From positions 1 to 26,887 of the forward strand of contig CAZXYS010000046.1 in the NCBI GenBank assembly GCA_964645005.1: 26,887 bases of DNA, written 5' to 3'. Origin of the DNA: CAZXYS01 sp964645005. GTDB lineage: Bacteria > Bacteroidota > Ignavibacteria > Kapaibacteriales > UBA2268. Below, piece after piece: positions 16,062 through 22,503 of this stretch (position 1 is its first letter; every line of letters begins with the position of its first letter). The translations under genes were made by a program, and so were the position numbers. The notes below the pieces were generated by a model, which was not told where the DNA came from, did not search any database, and worked only from the letters and a program-made list of their open reading frames with translations.

Positions 16062-16727
16062 TTAACTCAGCTTTGATACCGCATCAAAAGCATCCTCGCA
16101 GTAATAATCGGCGCCAATCTTCTTAGCGAAATCTTCCGAAACAGGGGCGCCGCCAATCAATACCTTGACCTTATCTCTGAGCTTATGCTCTTCAAGCGCC
16201 TTTATCGCTTCTTCCATGTGTCCCATTGTTGTAGTGAGAAGCGCCGAAAGCCCGAGGTAATTGGCGTTGCTGTCTTTAACTGCCTGGATTATCTTGTCGG
16301 TCTTTACGCCGATGCCGAGGTCCTGTACTTCATAACCGGAACCCTTAAGCATGGTGGCAACAATATTTTTGCCAATGTCGTGAAGATCGCCTTCTACCGT
16401 AGCGAGAACGAATTTGCCTTTGGATTCGACTTCTCCGCCTATCATCATCGGCTCGAGTATTTCCATTGCCGCGCTGACGCATTCCGCCGAAGCGAGCATG
16501 TCAGGAATAAGATATTCACCGCTTTCATACAGGCGACCAACTTCTTCCATGCCGGGATTCAAACTGTTTGAGAGTATTTCTTTGGGCGAAATGCCCTCGT
16601 CTAAAGCTTTTTGGACGAGTTCCATCACGCCCGGCTGTCCTTCCATAGTGCCGTCGAATCCTTCGTCTTCACTGTCAATTCTACCTGCTATAAGATTTTT
16701 ATTAAGTTCTTCCAACACATTACTCAT
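16062..16727 (-). CDS. Corrinoid (cobalamin-binding) methyl carrier protein, MttC/MtgC type
   Basis: A 221-residue protein that carries the methyl group on cobalamin between the MttB-type enzymes and the MtgA-type enzyme. A helical cap domain (about 33-100; GVMELVQKALDEGISPKEIL, then GRLYESGEYLIPDMLASAE) precedes the Rossmann-like B12 domain. The cobalamin ligand motif DLHDIGKN lies at 114-121 with H116 as lower axial ligand, followed by GLSALLTTTM (159-168) and IGGAPVSEDFAKKIGAD (191-207). An acidic stretch of about 15 residues (DSEDEGFDGTMEGQ) is inserted near the N-terminus compared with typical members. A strong AAGGAG precedes the ATG. It is the only corrinoid protein in the window and lies between the two divergent MttB genes (42 and 82 bp). 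Confidence 0.95.
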   Translation of the reverse strand: MSNVLEELNKNLIAGRIDSEDEGFDGTMEGQPGVMELVQKALDEGISPKEILSNSLNPGMEEVGRLYESGEYLIPDMLASAECVSAAMEILEPMMIGGEVESKGKFVLATVEGDLHDIGKNIVATMLKGSGYEVQDLGIGVKTDKIIQAVKDSNANYLGLSALLTTTMGHMEEAIKALEEHKLRDKVKVLIGGAPVSEDFAKKIGADYYCEDAFDAVSKLS

Positions 16728-16769
16728 TTTTAGCTCCTTTATCTTGTTATGAAAAATTGATTTCGGGTC

Positions 16770-18305
16770 TTAAACTTCGAATTTCTCCCGTGGCAGCAGC
16801 CCGGGAATTGATCTATATATTTCATCTATTGTTGATTCATCAAGTTTTTCATCGTCTCCGTTGAAAATTTCGTTCACTCTTTCATTCGCTTTTTCAAGGA
16901 CTTCGTCTTTGTATTCCTTGGTCTCGAAGCGGTATGGCTCGCTGACAAACCCCAGTCGCCGAGCTTTCCGGATATATTTCGCAAACAATTTCGTCTGTGA
17001 GCCGGAAACCTTCCTTATCTCTTCGACCGCATCTTTTGCCTGATCGCTGTCGAAGCCCGCCTGTGTCAGGATGTTCTTGATAATTCCCACATGCTCATTA
17101 TCCAAAACAGCCTGCAAGGGACTGAAGATATTCGTCTTATCGAGCAGCCCGAAAGCATAGTGAATATACTGCGCACCCGCCGACGCCACCGACAACTGCG
17201 CAAAAAGCTTCTCTACAGTCGCCTGCACTCCGGGGACCTTCGAATCGCCTACTCCCGCCGATGAATAGCAAGGTATGCCGTAATGCCGCGCCATTATCAC
17301 CGCATTCATGTTATAATGAATGAATTCCGGCGCGCCGTAAAGGTCATGCAGATTGTCCAGCCGGGCTCTTACCGGCACTGCGCCATATAGAACAGGCGTT
17401 CCCGGATTTACCAACTGCGTTAATGTTATACCTGCAAGAATCTCAGCATTGATAAGCGACACAATACCTTCCTCGCGAATCGGCGCCGTTGAGCCGCCCT
17501 GCGGGGAACTTGAAATAACTGTGGGAAGTCCTCTCTTAGCTATCTCAATCAGCTTCTCTGTTGTATCTTCGACCATCTGCAGCGGGCTTTTGATAACGCA
17601 GGTGATGAATGAAAGAACCGGGTTATTCCTGAATTCCTCTTCGCCGCCGGCGATAATCTCGCCCATTTTGATAATATCATCGAGCTTGTCGAGATTGACA
17701 ACGCCCGCCTGCACATGCTTTGTCATATACATCAAGGCTGCCAGGAATACATTTGCATCCTTATTGTCAAAATCAATCTCTTCATCCTGGATATTTACAT
17801 TCCTTATGAAGAAGTCAACATTCTCCAGAGCATTACACAGCTTCGCCGACTGGCAGAGATGATTTACCGAGCCTCTCTCTTCCCTGTAATAAGGATAGTT
17901 TATCTCGACAGAGGGATCGTCTTTCTTGACAAAAGTTGCCGGTTCCATCATCTGAAAAATATTTGTCTCTGAGCCTGTTCCGAAGTGAATATGCGGCTCT
18001 CTCGCATCGAGTTTTAGCCGATTTGCCGGGTTTCTCGCGCCTAATATGACTTCTGTCGGGACGCTTCTCAGAGCTTCCTTCACTACATTTGCGGGTATGC
18101 TAACGCGGCGGCTGTTCTGATCTTCATTTTCCATTTCTACCCGGCAGCCCGCTTTCTCGTATATTTCCGCCGCTTTTTCGCTGAAGCATAATATGCCCGG
18201 ATTCTCGAGTATCGACATGGAAGCTTCATCGATATACTCGATCTGCTTTTCGTCGATCCTCTCGACCGGTTTTACTATCACGCCTTTTCTAAAATCGTTT
18301 TCCAT
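16770..18305 (-). CDS. MttB-family corrinoid-dependent methyltransferase, divergent (copy B)
   Basis: A 511-residue non-pyrrolysine MttB homologue. Visible signatures are IHFGTGSETNIFQM (the usual FGTGG is FGTGS here), ISSSPQGGSTAPIREEGI, QLVNPGTPVLYGAVPV, and GIPCYSSAGVGDSKVPGVQ in the loop where archaeal MttB has pyrrolysine. The frame is open throughout and ends in TAA. The C-terminal part (VSGSQTKLFAKYIRKARRLG) replaces the GPGGNF...HT signature of the canonical copy. An extended N-terminus precedes the first shared helix. The corrinoid gene follows after 42 bp, so these are probably cotranscribed. A 106-bp gap with a dispersed repeat separates it from the upstream MtgA-like gene. No clear ribosome site is seen before its ATG. 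The methyl donor is unknown. Confidence 0.88.
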   Translation of the reverse strand: MENDFRKGVIVKPVERIDEKQIEYIDEASMSILENPGILCFSEKAAEIYEKAGCRVEMENEDQNSRRVSIPANVVKEALRSVPTEVILGARNPANRLKLDAREPHIHFGTGSETNIFQMMEPATFVKKDDPSVEINYPYYREERGSVNHLCQSAKLCNALENVDFFIRNVNIQDEEIDFDNKDANVFLAALMYMTKHVQAGVVNLDKLDDIIKMGEIIAGGEEEFRNNPVLSFITCVIKSPLQMVEDTTEKLIEIAKRGLPTVISSSPQGGSTAPIREEGIVSLINAEILAGITLTQLVNPGTPVLYGAVPVRARLDNLHDLYGAPEFIHYNMNAVIMARHYGIPCYSSAGVGDSKVPGVQATVEKLFAQLSVASAGAQYIHYAFGLLDKTNIFSPLQAVLDNEHVGIIKNILTQAGFDSDQAKDAVEEIRKVSGSQTKLFAKYIRKARRLGFVSEPYRFETKEYKDEVLEKANERVNEIFNGDDEKLDESTIDEIYRSIPGLLPREKFEV

Positions 18306-18345
18306 TGTACTTTGTTCGATATATTATGTATTATACTTTAAAACC

Positions 18346-18395
18346 CTCGTTCCTACGCTCTGGCGTTGGAACGCAATACCTTGACGCTCCAGCGT
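18346..18395. repeat. 50-bp dispersed repeat CTCGTTCC...GGAACGCAATACC, copy 2
   Basis: It matches the unit at 14370-14419 base for base over GCGTTGGAACGCAATACC, with scattered changes in the flanks. The outer part forms a second hairpin here (GACGCT-CC-AGCGTC, 18383-18396). It fills the 106-bp gap between the MtgA-like and MttB copy B genes, so transcripts running through the cluster would include it. Confidence 0.65.
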
Positions 18396-18411
18396 CAGTT
18401 TTCAAATAACA

Positions 18412-19224
18412 TCAATCATCAAATTCGCCGGCTTTCACAGTCCTCGTGTAGCCGCGGCAGTGTCTGTCCTTGCCGTTTAAGAGTCTTCCCAGCGTCAGCG
18501 CCTTCTTGATACTCTTCCTCGTCGGATCGCATATTGCCGAATCCAATCCCAGCGCCATCGCCGAGACTAAAAACGCCTCATTAATGAGCGCTCTCTTCGG
18601 CAGCCCAAAAGAGACATTTGAGGTGCCCACTGTAGTTCTTGCTTCCGGCAGTCTCTCTTTGATAGCTTTGATAGTGTCGAGCGTTATCCTGCCGTTCTTA
18701 TAATTTGAGGAAATAGGCATCACCAGCGAATCGAAATAGAAATTCTCCGGCTTTACGCCCACAGAATTGCCGGCTTCGAGTATAGCTTTACAATTGTCAA
18801 GCCTTTTCTCGACTTCCATCGGAATTTCGTCTTCGCTCATTGCGAGAGCTACTATCGGCACGTCATGCTCGGCAGCCAGAGGCAGCAATGCATCCAGCAC
18901 AGCCTGATCTTTCTTGACGGAATTCAGCATCCAGTCTCTGCGCCCGTTGAGGTATTCGACGGATTCCTTAATGCTGCGCGGCTCCGGCGAATCGATGCAG
19001 AGAGGCTTTTCAGTATTATCCAATGCCAGATCAATAAGCCACTTCATGTCGGAAATTTCCTGATCGGTATCTCCCATACCGGTACCGGCATTCAAGTCTA
19101 TATACGTGGCTCCTGCCTTATCCTGATTTATGATTTCTTCTTTAATTTTTTCGCTGTCGTGCGCTAAAATCGCTTCTGAGATTGATTTTCTTGTTGCATT
19201 AACTCGTTCGCCAATTACTATCAT
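18412..19224 (-). CDS. Methyltetrahydrofolate:corrinoid methyltransferase (MtgA-like)
   Basis: A 270-residue enzyme of the pterin-binding (DHPS-like TIM barrel) family that transfers methyl groups between methylcobalamin and tetrahydrofolate. Landmarks are IGERVNATRKSI (4-15), YIDLNAGTG (41-49), CIDSPEP (76-82), LNSV (100-103) and the family signature GTSNVSFGLPKR (200-211). The length matches MtgA/MtvA and the AcsE-type enzymes. Its start overlaps the stop of the upstream MttB gene in the ATGA arrangement, with GGAGT inside that gene as ribosome site, so translation is coupled. In demethylating pathways it feeds the methyl group into the folate pool. The pairing with MttB strongly supports that role over acetyl-CoA synthesis or methionine synthesis. 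Confidence 0.95.
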   Translation of the reverse strand: MIVIGERVNATRKSISEAILAHDSEKIKEEIINQDKAGATYIDLNAGTGMGDTDQEISDMKWLIDLALDNTEKPLCIDSPEPRSIKESVEYLNGRRDWMLNSVKKDQAVLDALLPLAAEHDVPIVALAMSEDEIPMEVEKRLDNCKAILEAGNSVGVKPENFYFDSLVMPISSNYKNGRITLDTIKAIKERLPEARTTVGTSNVSFGLPKRALINEAFLVSAMALGLDSAICDPTRKSIKKALTLGRLLNGKDRHCRGYTRTVKAGEFDD

Positions 19225-20693
19225 GACTTAACTCCTTCGGTTATTCTTATTTTCGGGTATAATTCAGTGAGATCGTTTTCAATATCTTTATCTATGTATA
19301 ATTCGGGTTCGCTTCCGAGGATTTCCAGAACCTTCTCATGTGCTCTTTCGGCTGCGGTCTTGCTGCCCTGTGCTGTCCAATCTTCGCGGCTCTGGCGGTC
19401 GCTAATAGTGGGTTTATAATGCTCTTTCTTCATGAATCGGCGCGTATGACGCTCTGCTATGAAGTTGCCGCCGGGACCCGCGTTTTTAATAGAACTGAAT
19501 GCCATTGTATCTTCATTTACATTGATTCCTTTAATTGAGCGGCTTACCATGCCGAGAATATCATTGTCAATGACTATCTTTTCTTTGCTTACCGTGGTGG
19601 CAAATTCCATAAGCCCGGCTGCATCGTGGATGAAATCGCCGCCTGCAAGTCCTACCAGCAGGTTATTAACGGCTGATTCATATCCGCACTGAGCGTCGAG
19701 CGTCTTGGAATCGCTTATTCCCGCTGTCGAGTAATACGGAAAGCCGTAATGGCGGGCTAATTGCGCCGTAGCGGCGTTTATCATCCCGCTTTCCACCGGA
19801 CCGCCAAGATATTTGACATTGAGCAGATCGACGGATGTAGCGACGCTGCCGTAAATTGCCGGCGCTCCAGGATTTGCGAGCTGTGTCAGCATCATGTGGA
19901 TCAGTCCGTCGCAGTTCTGTATCACAAGCGTCCCCGCCAGTGTCACCGGCGCCGTAGCCCCGCAAAGCGGCTCGACAGGCACCGCTACCGGTATACCCTG
20001 ACGAGCAACCTGCATAGCATAACTGCCGTACTTGCTGTCAACTCTCAGCGGGCTAATGCCGCATGTAATGATCGAAATAAAGGGTTCTTCTCTCAGTTTC
20101 GCGGCGCTGCCGGCTACTTTTTCCGCCATAGCTATAACATCGTCTATACCTTTCGATGTATAAACGCCGCCCATAATATGCTTTGAAGTATATTTCATTC
20201 CTGCATAAAAGCGGTTTACGTCAACATTTTCAAAAGGGACTTCATTCGGATAGGTCGGAAGAAGCATAAGATGTACATTATCCATCTTATCGACAATGCG
20301 GATAATGTCATTAAGATCATCCAGCGTCGCCGGCACTTGTTCGCCGGTGTCATAATTTAGTACATTCAGAGCCGTTCCACCGGTACCGAAATATACATTG
20401 CCGGAATTCAGATGTATGTTATTCTTAGGATCTCTTCCGTACAGCGTCAACTGCGATGGCACAGTAGAGATAATATCCTTAACCTGATCTTCCTTAAGCC
20501 GGACAATGCGCGACTCGTGCTCTACATTTGCGCCGGCTTTCTTGAACATTTCGAAGGCTTCCTCCTGTTGAACTTCGAAGCCTACCTCCTCAAGCGTTTG
20601 CATGCTTTTCTCATGGATCTGGCTAATATCCTCTTCAGACAGAGGTTGATACTGCCAGCGAGTGGTACTCGTTTTGTTACTACCCATAAACAT
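19221..20693 (-). CDS. MttB-family corrinoid-dependent methyltransferase, canonical (copy C)
   Basis: A non-pyrrolysine MttB/MtgB-type methyltransferase of 490 residues, starting at ATG 20693 (MFMGSNKTSTTRWQY). A longer reading from 20849 would overlap the upstream gene and encodes an arginine-rich, unrelated leader. Signatures are VYFGTGGTALNVLNYDTGE (100-118), PLCGATAPVTLAGTL (242-256), YYSTAGISDSKTLDAQCGYE (320-339; about where archaeal MttB has Pyl334) and GPGGNFIAERHTRRF (406-420). Characterised relatives demethylate glycine betaine (MtgB), proline betaine (MtpB) or carnitine (MtcB); which substrate this one uses cannot be read here. It starts 20 bp after the reactivation gene and overlaps the MtgA-like gene by 4 bp, so the three form a tight unit. 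Confidence 0.93.
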   Translation of the reverse strand: MFMGSNKTSTTRWQYQPLSEEDISQIHEKSMQTLEEVGFEVQQEEAFEMFKKAGANVEHESRIVRLKEDQVKDIISTVPSQLTLYGRDPKNNIHLNSGNVYFGTGGTALNVLNYDTGEQVPATLDDLNDIIRIVDKMDNVHLMLLPTYPNEVPFENVDVNRFYAGMKYTSKHIMGGVYTSKGIDDVIAMAEKVAGSAAKLREEPFISIITCGISPLRVDSKYGSYAMQVARQGIPVAVPVEPLCGATAPVTLAGTLVIQNCDGLIHMMLTQLANPGAPAIYGSVATSVDLLNVKYLGGPVESGMINAATAQLARHYGFPYYSTAGISDSKTLDAQCGYESAVNNLLVGLAGGDFIHDAAGLMEFATTVSKEKIVIDNDILGMVSRSIKGINVNEDTMAFSSIKNAGPGGNFIAERHTRRFMKKEHYKPTISDRQSREDWTAQGSKTAAERAHEKVLEILGSEPELYIDKDIENDLTELYPKIRITEGVKS

Positions 20694-20713
20694 AATTCTC
20701 TCTTTATTTTTTA

Positions 20714-21397
20714 TTAATTTCTGTTTTCGCGTTTGTAAGGGCAATTCTCGCGTGAACAATCCCTGCAAGCGTTGCCTGTAAAGTCGTTCGATGCATCGGG
20801 GCATATTCCGATGATACCCGATATGGATTTTCGGGGCGACATCAGACAATCATCTGATAATTTAACATCGAGCTTTTTGTATGGAAGCAGGCTGAACAAT
20901 TTCTTCTGTTCAGCTATTGACCAGTCGCAATATCCCGGACTGTATCTCATAGTTGCCCGAGCGCCGTTTGTCAATTTTTTTGTAATCGTTTTTTCGAGAT
21001 ACTCTGCTGCGGATTCTATAGCTATCGATGCCGCAGCGTCAAGAATAAATCCGTAGTGCGGGCGCTTTTTGATATTATCCGCGATAAGCTTATCTGCTTC
21101 CTCGCCTAAAGTAACAAGGAAAACTGCTGCTTTATCGCATGGATCAAATACTTTGCGGATCTTTTTGCTTTTAATGTTAAGCTCGCCATCCGGTATAGTC
21201 AAACCATTATCATCGGTCAAAGGCAGTGTCTTGTACATAGCTTTCGCCTTTGCGCAGCTATTGATCTCATTGATAGCCTTTTCGATCTCTCTTTTGGTTC
21301 TTCTGGTGATACTCTTTTTCGAACCATTTCTGATTTTGCGCACCAATCTTTCCGGTTTAATCTCGATCGGTATTGAGCCTAACAATTTGTACTCCAC
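20714..21397 (-). CDS. Stand-alone MetH-type cobalamin reactivation domain protein with Cys tail
   Basis: A 227-residue protein matching the C-terminal activation domain of B12-dependent methionine synthase, which binds S-adenosylmethionine and re-methylates inactive Co(II)-corrinoid. The diagnostic block is RYSPGYCDWSIAEQKKLF (151-168), with the R and GY that bind AdoMet in MetH, then LSDDCLMSPRKSISGIIG (180-197), equivalent to the MetH S-M-x-P...SG motif. After it comes a cysteine-rich tail (C199, C211, C214, C219; C-x2-C-x4-C) not found in E. coli MetH, perhaps a metal or Fe-S site. The start is GTG with GGGTGA five bases before it. As first gene of the tight methyltransferase unit it probably rescues the corrinoid protein at 16062. 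A detached version of this domain is known to work with MetH in Thermotoga, so service to MetH is the alternative. Confidence 0.9.
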   Translation of the reverse strand: MEYKLLGSIPIEIKPERLVRKIRNGSKKSITRRTKREIEKAINEINSCAKAKAMYKTLPLTDDNGLTIPDGELNIKSKKIRKVFDPCDKAAVFLVTLGEEADKLIADNIKKRPHYGFILDAAASIAIESAAEYLEKTITKKLTNGARATMRYSPGYCDWSIAEQKKLFSLLPYKKLDVKLSDDCLMSPRKSISGIIGICPDASNDFTGNACRDCSRENCPYKRENRN

Positions 21398-21513
21398 TTT
21401 TTCACCCGTTTATTTTTGTTACAAATTAAAAATACTTAAACTGTAAAATATATTTATCTTAATCCTTATAATTTACTAAAGCGCATAATTGATCAAGAAT
21501 CTCCGCTGCTATA

Positions 21514-21987
21514 TCAGTCCTGATCCAGCGGCGCTTTATCAACTTTCTCTTCGCCAATAATCTTTATTATATTCTCAAGTGCGGAATATATGCCGTAAAC
21601 CTCAGTCGGGCTAAGATTACTAAGCCCCCTCATAAGTTTATCTTCAATCAGATCCGGAAGTATTCCGGCGAAATCCTTACCTTTGTCGGTAAGTTCCAGC
21701 AGAGATGTCCTTCTGTCATTCTGCTTTTTGATTCGTTGAACCAGCCCTTTTTCCTCGAGCCTGTCGATAATGCCGGTAATATTCGAGGGTGTCACGTTAA
21801 GTTTCCGGCTCAACTCGACCGAAGAAAGAGGCACCTCGGATGAATTCAATGTCTTAAACACCAGACTCTGCGGACCGGTTATACCATACCTTTTCACCAT
21901 CTCACTTGAGTCGTGGGCAGTCAGGTTAACAATCCTGCGCAGTGCCCAGACTATGTTTTTTATGCTGTTTTTGAATTCTTCGTCCAA
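21514..21987 (-). CDS. MarR-family transcriptional regulator
   Basis: A 157-residue winged-helix regulator. The DNA-binding part has SSVELSRKLNVTPSNITGII (recognition helix) and the wing DRLEEKGLVQRIKKQNDRRT, followed by LELTDKGKDFA, all typical of MarR. Terminal helices would form the dimer. The start is a TTG at 21987: an in-frame TAA lies just upstream and no earlier start exists. A ribosome site is not evident, so the true start could be a little further in. It lies 116 bp upstream of the reactivation gene on the same strand and is the only regulator in the window, so it probably controls itself and the methyltransferase cluster. The ligand could be the methylated amine or a product; this is not visible. 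Confidence 0.92.
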   Translation of the reverse strand: MDEEFKNSIKNIVWALRRIVNLTAHDSSEMVKRYGITGPQSLVFKTLNSSEVPLSSVELSRKLNVTPSNITGIIDRLEEKGLVQRIKKQNDRRTSLLELTDKGKDFAGILPDLIEDKLMRGLSNLSPTEVYGIYSALENIIKIIGEEKVDKAPLDQD

Positions 21988-22057
21988 GAGTTTGTGTTTT
22001 TATTTGTTTCACAATATCAGAGTACCAATATAATAATAATTTTGTAATATTCAAAGT

Positions 22058-22071
22058 GTTAAATATTTAAC
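22058..22071. promoter_or_regulatory. Perfect palindrome GTTAAATATTTAAC upstream of marR (candidate operator)
   Basis: A perfect 14-bp palindrome lies 71 bp before the MarR start codon. MarR proteins commonly bind AT-rich palindromes of 14-20 bp near their own promoters. Assignment as the MarR site is inferred from position and symmetry only. Confidence 0.4.
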
Positions 22072-22072
22072 T

Positions 22073-22100
22073 GTTAATATTTTATTTATTGAATATTAAC
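22073..22100. promoter_or_regulatory. Spaced inverted repeat GTTAATATT...AATATTAAC next to the marR palindrome
   Basis: Perfect 9-bp arms (22073-22081 and 22092-22100) enclose a 10-bp spacer. The repeat starts one base after the GTTAAATATTTAAC palindrome, and its half-sites (GTTAA) match those of that palindrome. Two adjacent operator sites for the same dimer are possible. Confidence 0.35.
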
Positions 22101-22213
22101 AAGCTAAGCATTTGCAATACCTGAAATTATTAGAATATATGAAAATATTTATGAATAAAAATTAACAACATTTTTAGCACAGATTAATATTTTTTGATAT
22201 AATTAGTATATAA

Positions 22214-22230
22214 GACAAATAATATTTGTC
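22214..22230. promoter_or_regulatory. Inverted repeat GACAAAT-AAT-ATTTGTC
   Basis: Perfect 7-bp arms with a 3-bp centre, in the middle of the divergent region and about 270 bp before the subtilisin start. Its composition differs from the GTTAA-type sites near marR. A regulatory role is unproven. Confidence 0.3.
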
Positions 22231-22503
22231 AATCCTAATTTATCATATAAAATACGCATCATTCATACATGTCTTTCATTGCTGCATATCTTTTGCGGAT
22301 TTGATAAATTAATATCTATAATAAATTATTTATAAAAAGAAAGATGTAAAAATATTGACTTACTAATTCAAACAAAACAAGTTTTGAAACTAAAAAAATG
22401 GAGAAATATAAACTTGGTAAGATTTGGAAATTTTTTTTAATTTTGTGTTTTATCATTAAACAGAATAATAATATTTTATGAATACTCAACTGGGGGACCC
22501 TAC

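Larger units (their letters stand above)
21988..22503. other. 516-bp AT-rich divergent intergenic region
   Basis: This separates the MarR gene (-) from the subtilisin gene (+). It holds no credible gene. It is very AT-rich and contains several short inverted repeats listed separately, plus CAAAAC-AA-GTTTTG at 22373-22386. A GGGGGA before the subtilisin ATG is its likely ribosome site. I found no cobalamin riboswitch box here or in the 21398-21513 gap. Confidence 0.6.

Noticed and set aside
20694..20849. 52-residue N-terminal extension of the canonical MttB protein
   Set aside because: It would overlap the reactivation gene, is rich in arginine, and matches nothing in the family. The ATG at 20693, just after that gene's stop codon, fits the family start.
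21398..22503. Cobalamin riboswitch upstream of the corrinoid cluster
   Set aside because: I looked for the conserved B12-box pattern and found none in the gaps before the reactivation or marR genes.
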